From: Clostridia bacterium
GTDB lineage: Bacteria; Bacillota; Clostridia; TANB77; CAG-508
Direction: 5' to 3'
Length of the DNA: 64,000 nt
Assembly (NCBI GenBank): GCA_017404545.1
Contig: JAFRCC010000004.1
Span: 1 to 64,000 of the forward strand
The translations under genes and the position numbers were made by a program. Of the stretch, positions 1-9,534 are shown in pieces. Positions within the stretch are counted from its first letter, which is position 1; each line of letters opens with the position of its first letter. Under the pieces are notes generated by a model. The model had not been told where the DNA came from, searched no databases, and was given only the letters and a program-made list of their open reading frames with translations.

Positions 1-668
<668 letters not shown>

Positions 669-853
669 ATTGTATTTTAAAATTCTTTCGAATTACTAAA
701 ATCTAAATAAACAGAGTTTTAAGCTCTAAAAAAATTGTTTTTGTTTTAAGGTAGTACAATTCAACTACCGCTTCGATTGGTTTCTCAAAGGTTTATTGTT
801 TACTTTTCAATGTACTTTTTTTGTTCTTAGCTCTTCGCTGTGAACAGTTTGTA

Positions 854-882
854 TTGTACTACTTTTTGTTCTTGATGTCAAC
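854..882 (-). promoter_or_regulatory. rrn promoter, proximal
   Basis: On the minus strand: TTGACA, 17-bp spacer, TACAAT. This is a near-consensus sigma-A promoter about 190 bp before the 16S 5' end. It is the nearest of three tandem promoters, as expected for an rRNA operon. The 668-1250 stretch otherwise contains only AT-rich leader sequence. Confidence 0.8.
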
Positions 883-1036
883 ATATTTTTTAAAATATTT
901 TTTAATTATTTTTTAAGCCATTTTTGCACAAAAAAATATAAATTAGCATGCGTAGTTTCATGATGTTTAATTACTAATTTACATATTAAATATTGCTTAT
1001 ATTTATATGTTTTCATCTCTTGCTGAGTACTTGTTT

Positions 1037-1065
1037 ATGATACCATCTTCAAAGCTCTTTGTCAA
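1037..1065 (-). promoter_or_regulatory. rrn promoter, middle
   Basis: On the minus strand: TTGACA, 17-bp spacer, TATCAT. The -35 is perfect and the -10 has one mismatch. It is the second of three promoters reading toward the 16S gene. Confidence 0.7.
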
Positions 1066-1174
1066 CATTTTTTTCAACTTTTTTTATAATTAACAATTCA
1101 ACCTCACTCTATCCACTGGTTAAAACTTATTAACTATATCTCTGTGTTTCAGCTCCTCTACTTGGTACCTGATT

Positions 1175-1203
1175 ATATTATCATAAAGGAATTTCAAAGT
1201 CAA
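1175..1203 (-). promoter_or_regulatory. rrn promoter, distal
   Basis: On the minus strand: TTGACT, 17-bp spacer, TAATAT. It is a weaker match than the other two but has the same spacing and orientation, so it is a plausible third rrn promoter. It lies just downstream, in the rrn direction, of the mobile element ending at 1233. Confidence 0.5.
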
Positions 1204-1232
1204 CACATTTTTCGACTTTTTTTGATTTTTAT

Positions 1233-1431
1233 GTTACAGTTTAACACTTTTTATTTAATAAGGTCAGAGAAAGGGTCTTTGTCTGCATTTTTGAAAGTCC
1301 CGAGCAGCGACCAACCGAAGCATATGCGTAGGACGATTGGAGTAATCAAGAATACTCCAGCAAGGGCGTCAAAAATACATACAACAACCCATTCTAGGAT
1401 TTTATTATTATCATAACTATTAAATAGTACC
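1233..1431. mobile_element. MITE-like element, full copy (copy A)
   Basis: The element begins GTTACAGTTTAACAC and ends with the complement of GGTACTATTTAATAG, so its ends form a short imperfect inverted repeat (GTTAC/GGTAC). It is flanked by a perfect 8-bp direct repeat, ATTTTTAT, at 1225-1232 and 1432-1439, the expected footprint of transposition. Both ends recur at 25009-25082, and one end recurs at 18078-18130. It encodes no transposase, so it would have to be mobilised in trans. A 60-codon minus-strand frame fills most of it. Confidence 0.75.
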
Positions 1432-1433
1432 AT
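1251..1433 (-). CDS. small hydrophobic reading frame inside the MITE-like element
   Basis: This is a 60-residue frame with one predicted membrane helix (ALAGVFLITPIVLRICF) and the C-terminal tail DPFSDLIK. I do not recognise a family. The start and tail of the frame are kept in the deleted copy near 25020-25080 (LLFNSCDNN joined in frame to NPFSDIIK and a stop). The start is also kept at 18080 (LLFNSYDDNK). Retention of frame across copies hints at translation, but there is no clear ribosome binding site and the frame begins at the element end. It could equally be non-coding. Confidence 0.3.
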   Translation of the reverse strand: MVLFNSYDNNKILEWVVVCIFDALAGVFLITPIVLRICFGWSLLGTFKNADKDPFSDLIK

Positions 1434-1449
1434 TTTTATACTTATAAAT

Positions 1450-1686
1450 CTATATTTCTACTAATATAATATCCTCTCCTATGCATTTAATTTTTTCCCA
1501 CTCTATAACAATATCATCTTCCTTCGAAAACATACTCATCATTCGTCTACTTCCAGGAACAATTATTGAGGTTATTCTCCCGCTTTCTAAATCTGCACAT
1601 ACATCTTGCACATATCCCAATCTTCTAGCATCTTTTATATTTATCACTTCTTTATGTCTAAAATCCATTCCCGCTTCTTTAAGCAT
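1450..1686 (-). CDS. ylmC: YlmC/YmxH family PRC-barrel protein
   Basis: This 78-residue protein matches the YlmC/YmxH group of single PRC-barrel proteins, which in Firmicutes is linked to sporulation. The motifs IKDARRLGYVQDVCADLESG and IIVPG fit the barrel fold. It lies directly downstream of sigG, its usual position in Clostridia and Bacilli, so it is probably co-transcribed and made in the forespore. The biochemical role is not established; PRC barrels generally mediate protein or RNA contacts. Confidence 0.85.
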   Translation of the reverse strand: MLKEAGMDFRHKEVINIKDARRLGYVQDVCADLESGRITSIIVPGSRRMMSMFSKEDDIVIEWEKIKCIGEDIILVEI

Positions 1687-1734
1687 AACAAAACCTCCAT
1701 ATTATATAATATGAAGATTTTGTTTTATAATTAC

Positions 1735-2508
1735 CTATTTATATATTCTTTTTATATGCTCTATTGCATTTTTTTCTATTCGAGAAACCTGTGCTTGTGA
1801 TATTCCAATTTCATCAGCCACTTCCATTTGAGTTCTTCCTTCAAAAAAACGCTTATGCATTATATTTTTTTCTTTAGCATTCAAGCGTTTTAATGCTTCA
1901 GCCATTGTTATATTTTCTGTCCAATAATCTTCATTGTTTTTCTTATCCCTTACCTGATCCATTAAATATATACTTTCTGTTCCTTCACCATACACCGGTT
2001 CCTGTAACGACATTGGTGTCTGTATCGCATCAAGACACATAATTACATCATCAACTTCTACGTTAAGAATTTTCGCCACTTCATCTATGCTAAGCTCTTT
2101 TTCCTGCTCTTTGTTATATTTATCTTTAACAGCAAGAACCTTATATGCTAAATCCTTTATCGATCTACTAACTCGAATAGAATTGTTATCTCTTAAGTAT
2201 CTTCTTAATTCTCCAATTATCATAGGAACAGCATACGTACTAAATTGAACATTCTGTGATAAATCAAAATTATCTATCGCTTTTATTAAGCCTATACACC
2301 CTACTTGAAATAAATCATCAGGGTTCTCTCCTCTATTTGAAAATCTTTGAATAACGCTTAAAACTAATCTTAAATTCCCATTTATAAACTCTTGTCTTGC
2401 ATCTATATTACCTTCCTTTATTTTTACTAATAGTTCATTTTTTTCTTCATTTGAAAGTACCGGTAGTTTACTTGTGTTTACACCACAAATCTCAACCTTT
2501 CTGTTCAA
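1735..2508 (-). CDS. sigG: RNA polymerase sporulation sigma factor SigG
   Basis: This is the late forespore sigma factor, 257 residues. The N-terminus VEICGVNTSKLPVL is characteristic of SigG, where it contributes to anti-sigma control. Region 2 (DDLFQVGCIGLIKAIDNFD), region 3 and the region 4 helix-turn-helix (MEVADEIGISQAQVSRIEKN) follow in order. The start is a TTG codon: GGAGG lies 9 bases upstream and no ATG fits. A hairpin sits just before the ribosome binding site (see 2525-2555). Gene order spoIIGA-sigE-sigG is conserved in spore formers. Activity is expected after engulfment. Confidence 0.97.
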   Translation of the reverse strand: MNRKVEICGVNTSKLPVLSNEEKNELLVKIKEGNIDARQEFINGNLRLVLSVIQRFSNRGENPDDLFQVGCIGLIKAIDNFDLSQNVQFSTYAVPMIIGELRRYLRDNNSIRVSRSIKDLAYKVLAVKDKYNKEQEKELSIDEVAKILNVEVDDVIMCLDAIQTPMSLQEPVYGEGTESIYLMDQVRDKKNNEDYWTENITMAEALKRLNAKEKNIMHKRFFEGRTQMEVADEIGISQAQVSRIEKNAIEHIKRIYK

Positions 2509-2524
2509 ATAAAAAAACCTCCTT

Positions 2525-2555
2525 TTGGAATAATTTGTACTTAAATTATTTCCAA
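2525..2555 (-). promoter_or_regulatory. hairpin next to the sigG ribosome binding site
   Basis: Minus-strand TTGGAAATAATTT pairs with AAATTATTCCAA around a 6-base loop, with one bulged A. It ends three bases before AAGGAGG of sigG. If included in the mRNA it could limit ribosome access or act as a weak sigE/sigG attenuator. A sigma-F/G-like -35 (GTATA) lies about 14 bases upstream of GGAAATAAT, so part of the hairpin might instead be a promoter element. Sequence alone does not separate these. Confidence 0.45.
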
Positions 2556-2593
2556 AATACGAGGTTTTATACCTTAATAAAATAATTACGTAC

Positions 2594-3325
2594 TTATCCA
2601 GTTTTGCTTTTTATTTCTCTTCGCATTTTTGAAATAATCTTTTTTTCTAACCTAGATATATAACTTTGAGATATTCCAAGCATGTCTGCTACCTCTTTTT
2701 GTGTCTTTTCTTCATCATCTTTAAAACCAAACCTAAGCTCCATTATATATTTTTCTCTTGGACTCAGTTTAATAATTGACTCTTTTAACAATTTTTTATC
2801 AACTTCATCCTCTATATGTCTTGATGTTATATCTTCATCTGTTCCTAATATATCTGAAAGTAGTAGTTCATTACCATCTCCATCTTGATTAAGTGGTTCG
2901 TCAATTGATATTTCCCCCTTTATCTTGTTGCTCTTTCTTAAAAACATTAATATTTCATTTTCTATGCATCTTGATGCATATGTCGCAAGTTTTATATTTT
3001 TATCTATATTAAAAGTATTAATTGCTTTCATTAAACCTATAGTTCCTATAGATATTAAATCCTCAATTCCCACCCCTGTATTTTCAAATTTTTTTGCAAT
3101 ATAGACAACCAGTCGTAAGTTCCTTTCGACCAACACTTTTTTTATTTCCTCATTACCAGATGACAACTTTTTTAAAGCTTCTTCTTCTTCGCTTTCGTCA
3201 AGTGGCGGAGGAAGCGTTTGACTTCCCGCAATATAGTATATTGGCAGTTCTTCTATTTTATTGTTATTAATATATTTAGCATACACTATATTTACTTTTG
3301 CTTTTAACATTCGAAATATGTTCAT
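2594..3325 (-). CDS. sigE: RNA polymerase sporulation sigma factor SigE (pro-protein)
   Basis: This is the mother-cell early sigma factor, 243 residues from the chosen ATG. GGAAGGGAG lies 11 bases before that ATG. An in-frame codon 36 bases upstream has no such site. The N-terminal pro-region ends in the conserved [13 protein letters not shown] segment, where SpoIIGA cleaves in relatives. Region 2 ([18 protein letters not shown]) and the region 4 helix-turn-helix ([20 protein letters not shown]) are intact. The start lies inside the end of spoIIGA (50-bp overlap), so translation is likely coupled to the processing protease. Confidence 0.97.
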   Translation of the reverse strand: MNIFRMLKAKVNIVYAKYINNNKIEELPIYYIAGSQTLPPPLDESEEEEALKKLSSGNEEIKKVLVERNLRLVVYIAKKFENTGVGIEDLISIGTIGLMKAINTFNIDKNIKLATYASRCIENEILMFLRKSNKIKGEISIDEPLNQDGDGNELLLSDILGTDEDITSRHIEDEVDKKLLKESIIKLSPREKYIMELRFGFKDDEEKTQKEVADMLGISQSYISRLEKKIISKMRREIKSKTG

Positions 3326-4223
3326 TATTGATTTTACTCCCTTCCAAAATTTGTAGTCCAATCAAAGCAGAATATTTATCGTTTTTACTAAGAGCTTCAT
3401 TATATAAACCAATAAGTACATCGTTTATTTCGTTTACTTCATCTTGATATTCAACTTTTATCTTATCAACTTTGCATGCAATCATAACCCCATTGATATT
3501 TCCTACAGAAGTATATGGAATTATTCTTATACATTTATCATTAAGAATAATATTATTAAATCCATCACCTCCTATCATTGAATCAATTTGATCTAAATTG
3601 CTATTATTAAATAAAGCCTTTACTTTTTCTTTATAAACAATTACCACAGGTGCACTCGTTATTGGATCCTTTAGTAAATTGCCTGTATCAAGTAGAGCTT
3701 TTAATTTTATGCTCCTTTTTCTAAAAAAAATTTCAATATTGCAAATCATGTTCTTTCTACTAAAATGTTGTTTTAATTTTATTAAATTTATAGAAGTCTT
3801 TATTATAAAAAAACTTATTATAGCAGATATTCCTACAGTCTCAAAAATATATTCCCCTCCAATTATCATTCCATTTACAATATATACAACTTTAGGTTTT
3901 ATAATGTGTAAAAAACCTAAAGCACATCCTGCATATACAAAGGATGTAAAAAAATATACCATTGTATCTTTTATAATACTTCTTACATTTTTACTTCTAA
4001 AGCATATTTTTACGAGCATAATTCCTGTTACTAGTTTTGAAATATTTAGTACAAAGTTTGTTAATCTTAAACATAGAGAAAATACATACATTGTTCCAAT
4101 TATACTTGTAAAAAAAATTCTTCGTATATATATTTTCTTGTTCAATAATTTGCCTGTTGTATATAATATAATTGAGTTCATAAGAAAATTTTCTAAAATT
4201 ATTAAGTCAATATATGCCACCAT
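3276..4223 (-). CDS. spoIIGA: sporulation sigma-E processing peptidase SpoIIGA
   Basis: This membrane aspartic protease cleaves pro-SigE in the mother cell after a signal from SpoIIR. The 315 residues are close to the B. subtilis length. The N-terminal half is hydrophobic, with about five membrane segments. The C-terminal half contains the aspartyl-protease motif [12 protein letters not shown] near residue 175. GGGAGG lies six bases before the ATG. The 3' end overlaps sigE, and an extended tail ([20 protein letters not shown]) runs into the sigma gene. Confidence 0.92.
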   Translation of the reverse strand: MVAYIDLIILENFLMNSIILYTTGKLLNKKIYIRRIFFTSIIGTMYVFSLCLRLTNFVLNISKLVTGIMLVKICFRSKNVRSIIKDTMVYFFTSFVYAGCALGFLHIIKPKVVYIVNGMIIGGEYIFETVGISAIISFFIIKTSINLIKLKQHFSRKNMICNIEIFFRKRSIKLKALLDTGNLLKDPITSAPVVIVYKEKVKALFNNSNLDQIDSMIGGDGFNNIILNDKCIRIIPYTSVGNINGVMIACKVDKIKVEYQDEVNEINDVLIGLYNEALSKNDKYSALIGLQILEGSKINNEHISNVKSKSKYSVC

Positions 4224-4295
4224 AAGTTACCTCCCATACAAATTATTTTAGGAAATTTTACAATGTTTTATTTGAAAAACCTGTCATTTCTTGAC

Positions 4296-4337
4296 CACAA
4301 AAAAAAGAAATAATCTACATACATAGATTATTTCTTT
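4296..4337 (-). terminator. terminator after ftsZ
   Basis: A perfect 14-bp stem (AAAGAAATAATCTA and its complement) with a 6-base loop is followed on the minus strand by a T-run. It separates ftsZ from the spoIIGA-sigE-sigG group, so the sporulation genes should have their own promoter. Confidence 0.85.
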
Positions 4338-4374
4338 TATATTTTTTTTATTTATTTTTAATTCTGACAATATT

Positions 4375-5529
4375 TTATTGTTTATTACCATTTTTCTTTC
4401 TTAAGAATGATGGTATATCTAAATCATTTGGATTTACTGCTTCTGGTTTTGATGGAATTGAAGCAGTTTTTTGTTCCCATGGTTTTGTTGTTGAAATATT
4501 ATTGTTTATATTATTTACTACTGATGATACAGGAGTAGGCCCACCAAATGTTGGTTTGGTATCCATTTCAAATCCTGTTGCAATAACAGTGATAATAATA
4601 TCCTCATCAATGCTCTCATCTATAACAGCACCAAATATAATATTAGCTTCTGGATCTGCACTACGTTGTACAATTTCTGCCGCAGTATTTACTTCATGTA
4701 ATCCTAAATTAGATCCACCAGTAATGTTTATGATAACACCTTTTGCCCCTTCGATTGAACTCTCAAGTAATGGATTTGATATGGCTTGTTTAGCTGCATC
4801 TTCTGCTCTTGATTCTCCGGATGCTCTACCAATACCCATATGTGCTATACCTGTATTTAGCATTATTGTTTTAACATCTGCAAAGTCTAAGTTTACAAGT
4901 CCTGGAACAGCAATTAAGTCTGATATACCCTGTACACCTTGTCTCAAAACATCATCCGCCATTTTAAATGCCTCTACAATAGATGTTTTTCTATCAATAA
5001 TTTGAAGTAATTTATCGTTTGGTATAACAACTAATGTATCAACTTTTCCTTTTAGGCTTTCAATTCCTCTTTCCGCTTGAGATAATCTCTTCTTTCCCTC
5101 AAATGTAAATGGTTTTGTAACAACGCCTATCGTTAATATTCCCATTTCCTTCGCACATTGTGCAACTATTGGAGCTGCACCAGTTCCTGTTCCTCCACCC
5201 ATTCCGGCGGTAACGAACACCATATCTGCACCTCTTAATGCTTCTGTTATTTCTGATTTACTTTCTTCTGCTGCTTGTGCTCCTATATCTGGGTTAGCAC
5301 CTGCACCCAATCCTCTTGTTATTTTTTCACCAATTTGTATCTTTGATGCTGCTTTTGATAATATTAAAGCTTGTCTATCTGTATTTACCGCTACGAATTC
5401 TACTCCTCTAATTCCAGAATCAACCATTCTGTTTACAGCGTTAGTTCCGCCTCCACCTACACCAATAACTTTGATTGTGGCTGTTCCGTCTATCATTATT
5501 CCACTTTCCTCTGCGCTATCCATTATCAT
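4375..5529 (-). CDS. ftsZ: cell division GTPase FtsZ
   Basis: The tubulin homologue that forms the division ring. The 384 residues include the GTP-binding tubulin signature [13 protein letters not shown] near residue 110 and the nucleotide-contacting [13 protein letters not shown] at the N-terminus. The T7-loop region is followed by a variable linker rich in Asn and Thr. The C-terminal peptide [11 protein letters not shown] is the site that binds FtsA and other partners. GGGAGG lies eight bases before the first ATG. It sits immediately downstream of ftsA, the conserved arrangement. Confidence 0.98.
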   Translation of the reverse strand: MIMDSAEESGIMIDGTATIKVIGVGGGGTNAVNRMVDSGIRGVEFVAVNTDRQALILSKAASKIQIGEKITRGLGAGANPDIGAQAAEESKSEITEALRGADMVFVTAGMGGGTGTGAAPIVAQCAKEMGILTIGVVTKPFTFEGKKRLSQAERGIESLKGKVDTLVVIPNDKLLQIIDRKTSIVEAFKMADDVLRQGVQGISDLIAVPGLVNLDFADVKTIMLNTGIAHMGIGRASGESRAEDAAKQAISNPLLESSIEGAKGVIINITGGSNLGLHEVNTAAEIVQRSADPEANIIFGAVIDESIDEDIIITVIATGFEMDTKPTFGGPTPVSSVVNNINNNISTTKPWEQKTASIPSKPEAVNPNDLDIPSFLRKKNGNKQ

Positions 5530-5593
5530 ATTGTCTTCCTCCCTATTTATAAATTAAAATTAAAAACATCCTTTTTGAGCTTTAAGCCCTTTT

Positions 5594-6826
5594 TTACGAG
5601 TAGAAAAAATCCTTAATTTTCTCTAGTACTGCTTTGACAATTCCTTTATCTTTATCATTTGTATCTATACTACTTGAAACATTTTTGGCGTACTGTCTTG
5701 ATGCTACATATCTAACAAGTGCATACGCTGTTCTAAATCCTGGTTTAACTGTGCTTACCATTCTGCCTGTAGAAATTTTAACTGGAATATTTAATATAAC
5801 TTTTCCTGCGATATCGCTTTTACTAATATTAACTATTCCTTGTCCTGTTAAAATTACGTTATTTATTCTTGATTTTACCCCTTGAGTGGTTATGTCATCA
5901 TTTATTAATTTAAACATTTCCTCAACTCTAGCTTCAATTATTTCAATTAACTCAGAGCTTTTTATTACTTTATTTCCGTTCTCATCTTTGCACGTATTAA
6001 GAGTTATATCATTATCGTTATCTATGTATGATTTCATTGCTAGTCCATATTGACGTTTAAGTTTATCAGCTTCATCTGGATTTATATTTAAAACAAGTGC
6101 TATATCATTTGTAATGTTATCTCCACCAAGTGGTATTGTATTAGTATATATGAATTCAGATCCTTCAAATACACCTATTTCTGTATTTCCTGCTCCAATA
6201 TCAAGGATCATAACGCTATCATTTAATTCATTCGTATCTAACACAACATTCTTTTCTGCCAATGTTATTGGTACTATACCATCAATCTCTAAATCTGATT
6301 TTCTAAAAATATTATGTATCTGTCTTATAAATTCTTTATTAGCTAAGACAATCTGTGCCTTTAATGTAAATGACGAGCAAAAGCTTCCTATAGGATCAGA
6401 GGTTGTCTTGCCATCATCTAAAACAAATTTTTCAGCAACAATGTCGATTATTGTTTTTCCCTCTGGAACATCAATATCTTTGGCCTGCATTATGGCTGAT
6501 GAAACATCTTTTGCAGAAATTCCAGAATATCTATCTTTTACCTCTTTAGTGATGCTGTTCTGAACTATTGTTACATCTTTTCCATAAATAGTTATGTATG
6601 CAGAATTAATCTTTAGATTCGATTCTGATTCAGCATCTTCTAAAGTTTTAATTACTGTCTTTATCACTTCTTCTTCATTTATTATTTTTCCTTTTTTTAT
6701 CCCGTTGCATATGTTACTTACACTACAAAGCGTCTCTATCTGTCCAAAATTGTTTACTTCACCTACAACGAGACTAACTTTTGAAGTGCCGATATCCATA
6801 CCAACAATTATATCTCCAACAGCCAA
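5594..6826 (-). CDS. ftsA: cell division protein FtsA
   Basis: An actin-fold protein that tethers FtsZ to the membrane. The phosphate-1 motif GMDIGTSKVSLVVGE is near the N-terminus and ILDIGAGNTEIGVF (phosphate 2) is central; a C-terminal amphipathic stretch (AVLEKIKDFFYS) fits the membrane anchor. About 410 residues, the usual size. The start is chosen as TTG at 6826, because an upstream ATG at 6841 would place the perfect GGAGG site inside the gene, whereas GGAGG is eight bases before the TTG. A promoter lies at 6877-6905. Confidence 0.96.
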   Translation of the reverse strand: MAVGDIIVGMDIGTSKVSLVVGEVNNFGQIETLCSVSNICNGIKKGKIINEEEVIKTVIKTLEDAESESNLKINSAYITIYGKDVTIVQNSITKEVKDRYSGISAKDVSSAIMQAKDIDVPEGKTIIDIVAEKFVLDDGKTTSDPIGSFCSSFTLKAQIVLANKEFIRQIHNIFRKSDLEIDGIVPITLAEKNVVLDTNELNDSVMILDIGAGNTEIGVFEGSEFIYTNTIPLGGDNITNDIALVLNINPDEADKLKRQYGLAMKSYIDNDNDITLNTCKDENGNKVIKSSELIEIIEARVEEMFKLINDDITTQGVKSRINNVILTGQGIVNISKSDIAGKVILNIPVKISTGRMVSTVKPGFRTAYALVRYVASRQYAKNVSSSIDTNDKDKGIVKAVLEKIKDFFYS

Positions 6827-6876
6827 GGTTAACTCCTCCATCTACAACTCTTATTTATACGCACTATACATGCACA

Positions 6877-6905
6877 AGAATATTATATTTTTAAAAAAAT
6901 GTCAA
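6877..6905 (-). promoter_or_regulatory. promoter upstream of ftsA
   Basis: On the minus strand: TTGACA, 17-bp spacer, TATTCT, lying in the 120-bp gap between sbp and ftsA. It would give ftsAZ transcription independent of the upstream genes. Confidence 0.6.
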
Positions 6906-6964
6906 TACTAATCGTTATATTTTCGTAACATTGTTGTAACATATTTGTAATAATGCTCAAAAAG

Positions 6965-7363
6965 TTATTTTTCTGTATTTTTTTGTGTTTTTTTGTTATT
7001 TTTTTCCTTCCTTATTTTTAAGAAACTTGTAAATTTTTCAATGTAATATCTACGTATTACACCTAAATTATAAAAAATCCTTCCTACAAAAACAAATATT
7101 GCGGCTAAATATATATCTACATTCAATCTAGATCCTAAATATGCAAGCAATATAGATAATATGGCATTACCTAGAAACCCTGAAATAAATACACCCATGT
7201 TAAAATTCTTATTAATTGACGCAACAATTCCACCAAATATTGTATCTAGAGCTGCAACAATTGCAATTGCTAAATACTCTGAATACGTATATGAAATCAT
7301 CGGTGCAAAATTTCCTATAAACGCACCTATAATACAACCCAAAATAATTGCTATATATACCAA
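6965..7363 (-). CDS. sbp: small basic protein Sbp (DUF1290)
   Basis: A membrane protein of about 132 residues with four hydrophobic segments and a lysine-rich tail (KIRKEKNNKKTQKNTEK). It matches the DUF1290/Sbp family always found between DUF881 genes and ftsA in Firmicutes. Function is unknown; conserved position suggests an envelope or division role. GGAGAGG lies six bases before a TTG at 7363, one base after the stop of the preceding gene. An ATG at 7393 would put that site inside the gene, so TTG is preferred. Confidence 0.88.
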   Translation of the reverse strand: MVYIAIILGCIIGAFIGNFAPMISYTYSEYLAIAIVAALDTIFGGIVASINKNFNMGVFISGFLGNAILSILLAYLGSRLNVDIYLAAIFVFVGRIFYNLGVIRRYYIEKFTSFLKIRKEKNNKKTQKNTEK

Positions 7364-7364
7364 T

Positions 7365-8072
7365 TTAATCCTCTCCTTTTTCGATATACTCAAAATTTAT
7401 CTCTTTATTATACTTGTTTATTGTTATATTGTTGCTGCCTTCTATTTCTACACTATATCCAGCATCCTTATATAAATCAATATATCCTTCATCTTTCAGG
7501 TTGAAAACTTCTAATATTTTATCTTTATCACCAATTGCTTTTATGATGTATGGTGAAGATATTCTTTGATCAGTATTCAATAAAATATATTTTTTAGAAA
7601 TTTCAACTATTTCTGTAGTAGAAATTATTCTGTAGTCATTTATGGAAATGGCAGTTGCTCCAGCATATCTTAATTCATTAACGTAATCGACCAAATTGCT
7701 ATAGCTATATGATTGATCAGATGTGTCGGTTAATGTTATTATTACTCCAGCCCCAGTCACATCTGTTAAACCAATCTTCTCTTCGTATTCCTTAAGTTCA
7801 TTATTTAGTAGTTCTTCTGCCTTTTGGCTATTATCAAGGGTCTCATTATACTCCTTTATTTTTTCTTCATTGTCTATAATTTTTGCTTGCAATTCGTCAT
7901 TTTTTTCTTTTAAAGCCAAAATTTCACTTCTTAATTCATCTTCCTGCATGGTCTCTAGTGCCGTAATGTCTGTTTTTTTTATTGTTTTTATTTGAACGCC
8001 CATTAAACTTACAAGAAAGATTGAAATTATTCCTAAAACTATTGAGATTTTTATTTTTTCCCTATTCATCAT
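7365..8072 (-). CDS. DUF881 family protein (YlxW-like), copy 1
   Basis: A 235-residue protein with one N-terminal membrane helix, a coiled coil of about 60 residues and a C-terminal DUF881 domain marked by GAGVIITLTDTSD, ELRYAGATAISINDYRI and PYIIKAIGD. DUF881 proteins are known only by association with division clusters. It is the third of three tandem paralogues and touches sbp. Two ATG codons are adjacent at the start, and the second is better spaced from GAGG. Confidence 0.88.
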   Translation of the reverse strand: MMNREKIKISIVLGIISIFLVSLMGVQIKTIKKTDITALETMQEDELRSEILALKEKNDELQAKIIDNEEKIKEYNETLDNSQKAEELLNNELKEYEEKIGLTDVTGAGVIITLTDTSDQSYSYSNLVDYVNELRYAGATAISINDYRIISTTEIVEISKKYILLNTDQRISSPYIIKAIGDKDKILEVFNLKDEGYIDLYKDAGYSVEIEGSNNITINKYNKEINFEYIEKGED

Positions 8073-8126
8073 AACCTCATTTCTTCATAAAAATTTATAG
8101 AGCAATTCTGCACTCTAGATAAGATA

Positions 8127-8825
8127 CTATAAATTTTTTGAAATTTCAATATTATCGTTCTTTTTTATTTCAGTTATTACACCATATCTTTTTAGTTTAT
8201 ATATTATTCCACCATTTTTTGTTATTTCTCCATATAATAAGTCCTTATTACCTATTGCTTTTATAGTAAATGGGCTACCAACTTTTTCTCCATTTACTTG
8301 AATAACATTGCCCGCACATGTAATTGCAGTTGTATCGGTAATTCTTTTATCATTAATTGAAATTGCCTCTGCTCCAGCTGCTTTTAATTCATTTACAATT
8401 GCAACAAGATTTCCATCATGAACCAAATAATTTGAAGCATTTATGCTCGCAAATGAATTTTGATTATTGTAACCATCATTATCTGATACTGTAACAATTA
8501 TCCCTTCACCACTTACGTCGGTCATGCCAAGTATTATTTCATATTTATCTATTTTTTCCTTAAGTTCTTCATCAATATGAAACTCCGCTACTTTCTTTTT
8601 CAATTCTTCTAATTCTTCGTCAGTATCTTTAAGCTTTTTCGTAGACTCTTGATATTTCTCATTCCACTGAAGTACTGATTTTTTTAGGTTTCTATCCGTA
8701 AGTTGAATTGTGCCATCTAGATTTGCAGCTCTTATAGTTTTGAACTGCATCATTGTTCCAGCAGTAAATAACATCGTTAGAATACCTAATGAAATTGCAA
8801 CTTTTTTATTATGCATTTCTTTCAC
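8127..8825 (-). CDS. DUF881 family protein, copy 2
   Basis: A 232-residue paralogue of the two neighbours: N-terminal membrane helix, coiled coil (KLKDTDEELEELKKKVAEF) and DUF881 domain with GEGIIVTVSDNDG, ELKAAGAEAISINDKRI and PFTIKAIGN. The start is GTG with AGGTGG seven bases upstream. It is expected to face outside the cytoplasm, anchored by its helix. The substrate or partner is unknown. Confidence 0.88.
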   Translation of the reverse strand: MKEMHNKKVAISLGILTMLFTAGTMMQFKTIRAANLDGTIQLTDRNLKKSVLQWNEKYQESTKKLKDTDEELEELKKKVAEFHIDEELKEKIDKYEIILGMTDVSGEGIIVTVSDNDGYNNQNSFASINASNYLVHDGNLVAIVNELKAAGAEAISINDKRITDTTAITCAGNVIQVNGEKVGSPFTIKAIGNKDLLYGEITKNGGIIYKLKRYGVITEIKKNDNIEISKNL

Positions 8826-8841
8826 GTATAATCCACCTCTT

Positions 8842-9525
8842 TTATTCTATATTTTCCGATCTAGATATCTTTACTTCTTTTGCAATTACAAGCTCTATTT
8901 TTGCCCTATCATTTTTTATTAATTCAATTGTCCCCCCCGGTCTAATTAGACTGCTATTCATTGTTTCAGGATTTCCTATTGCCTTTACAATATATGGTCT
9001 TGAAATACGCACTCCATCCACAACAATATTATTTTTTTCCATTTCAATTGATGAGGTACCTGTTATTCTAATTTCATTTACAGCTATAGCTTCAGCACCA
9101 GCATTCTTAAGCTCATTAACAATATCTACCAAATCTTTGGTAATATCTGCATTACCAAAATTTTCCCCATTTTGTCTTATTTCGCTTGGATAATATCTAA
9201 CAATAATTCCCTGTCCTTTTACATCCGTATTACCTTGTATTATAGTATATTTTTTTATCAAATCACTTTTTTCTGTATTTGAAGTATCATTCTCTGCTGC
9301 CTTGGTTCTAATTTCTTCCAAATCTTTCTGCGTAATTTCAATTTTTTTGTTAAGCTTTTCATTATTGTCATTCAACTCAAAAATCTTATCTTTAAGCTCA
9401 GTTACTATTTTCTCTTGCGTAACTTCAGATTCTTCAGAGCTGGTAATTCTTAGTTGTACTGTAATTGCAAACGAAAGTAAAAAAAATGCTACACTCAAAA
9501 TTACATACTTACTACTTATTTTCAT
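8842..9525 (-). CDS. DUF881 family protein, copy 3
   Basis: A 227-residue paralogue with an N-terminal membrane helix, coiled coil and DUF881 domain (GQGIIVRYYPSE, ELKNAGAEAIAVNEIRI, PYIVKAIGN). It is first of the three in transcription order, starting nine bases after ftsQ, with AAGGAG before the ATG. Three divergent copies in tandem suggest old duplication. The family has no proven function, and the cluster implies septation or wall synthesis. Confidence 0.88.
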   Translation of the reverse strand: MKISSKYVILSVAFFLLSFAITVQLRITSSEESEVTQEKIVTELKDKIFELNDNNEKLNKKIEITQKDLEEIRTKAAENDTSNTEKSDLIKKYTIIQGNTDVKGQGIIVRYYPSEIRQNGENFGNADITKDLVDIVNELKNAGAEAIAVNEIRITGTSSIEMEKNNIVVDGVRISRPYIVKAIGNPETMNSSLIRPGGTIELIKNDRAKIELVIAKEVKISRSENIE

Positions 9526-9534
9526 ACAAACTCC

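Noticed and set aside
3679..4251. A 190-codon plus-strand frame opposite spoIIGA
   Set aside because: It is antisense to a clearly conserved gene, with no start signals; a product of low-GC open antisense frames.
4502..5005. A 167-codon plus-strand frame opposite ftsZ
   Set aside because: It mirrors the conserved ftsZ codons and has no ribosome binding site.
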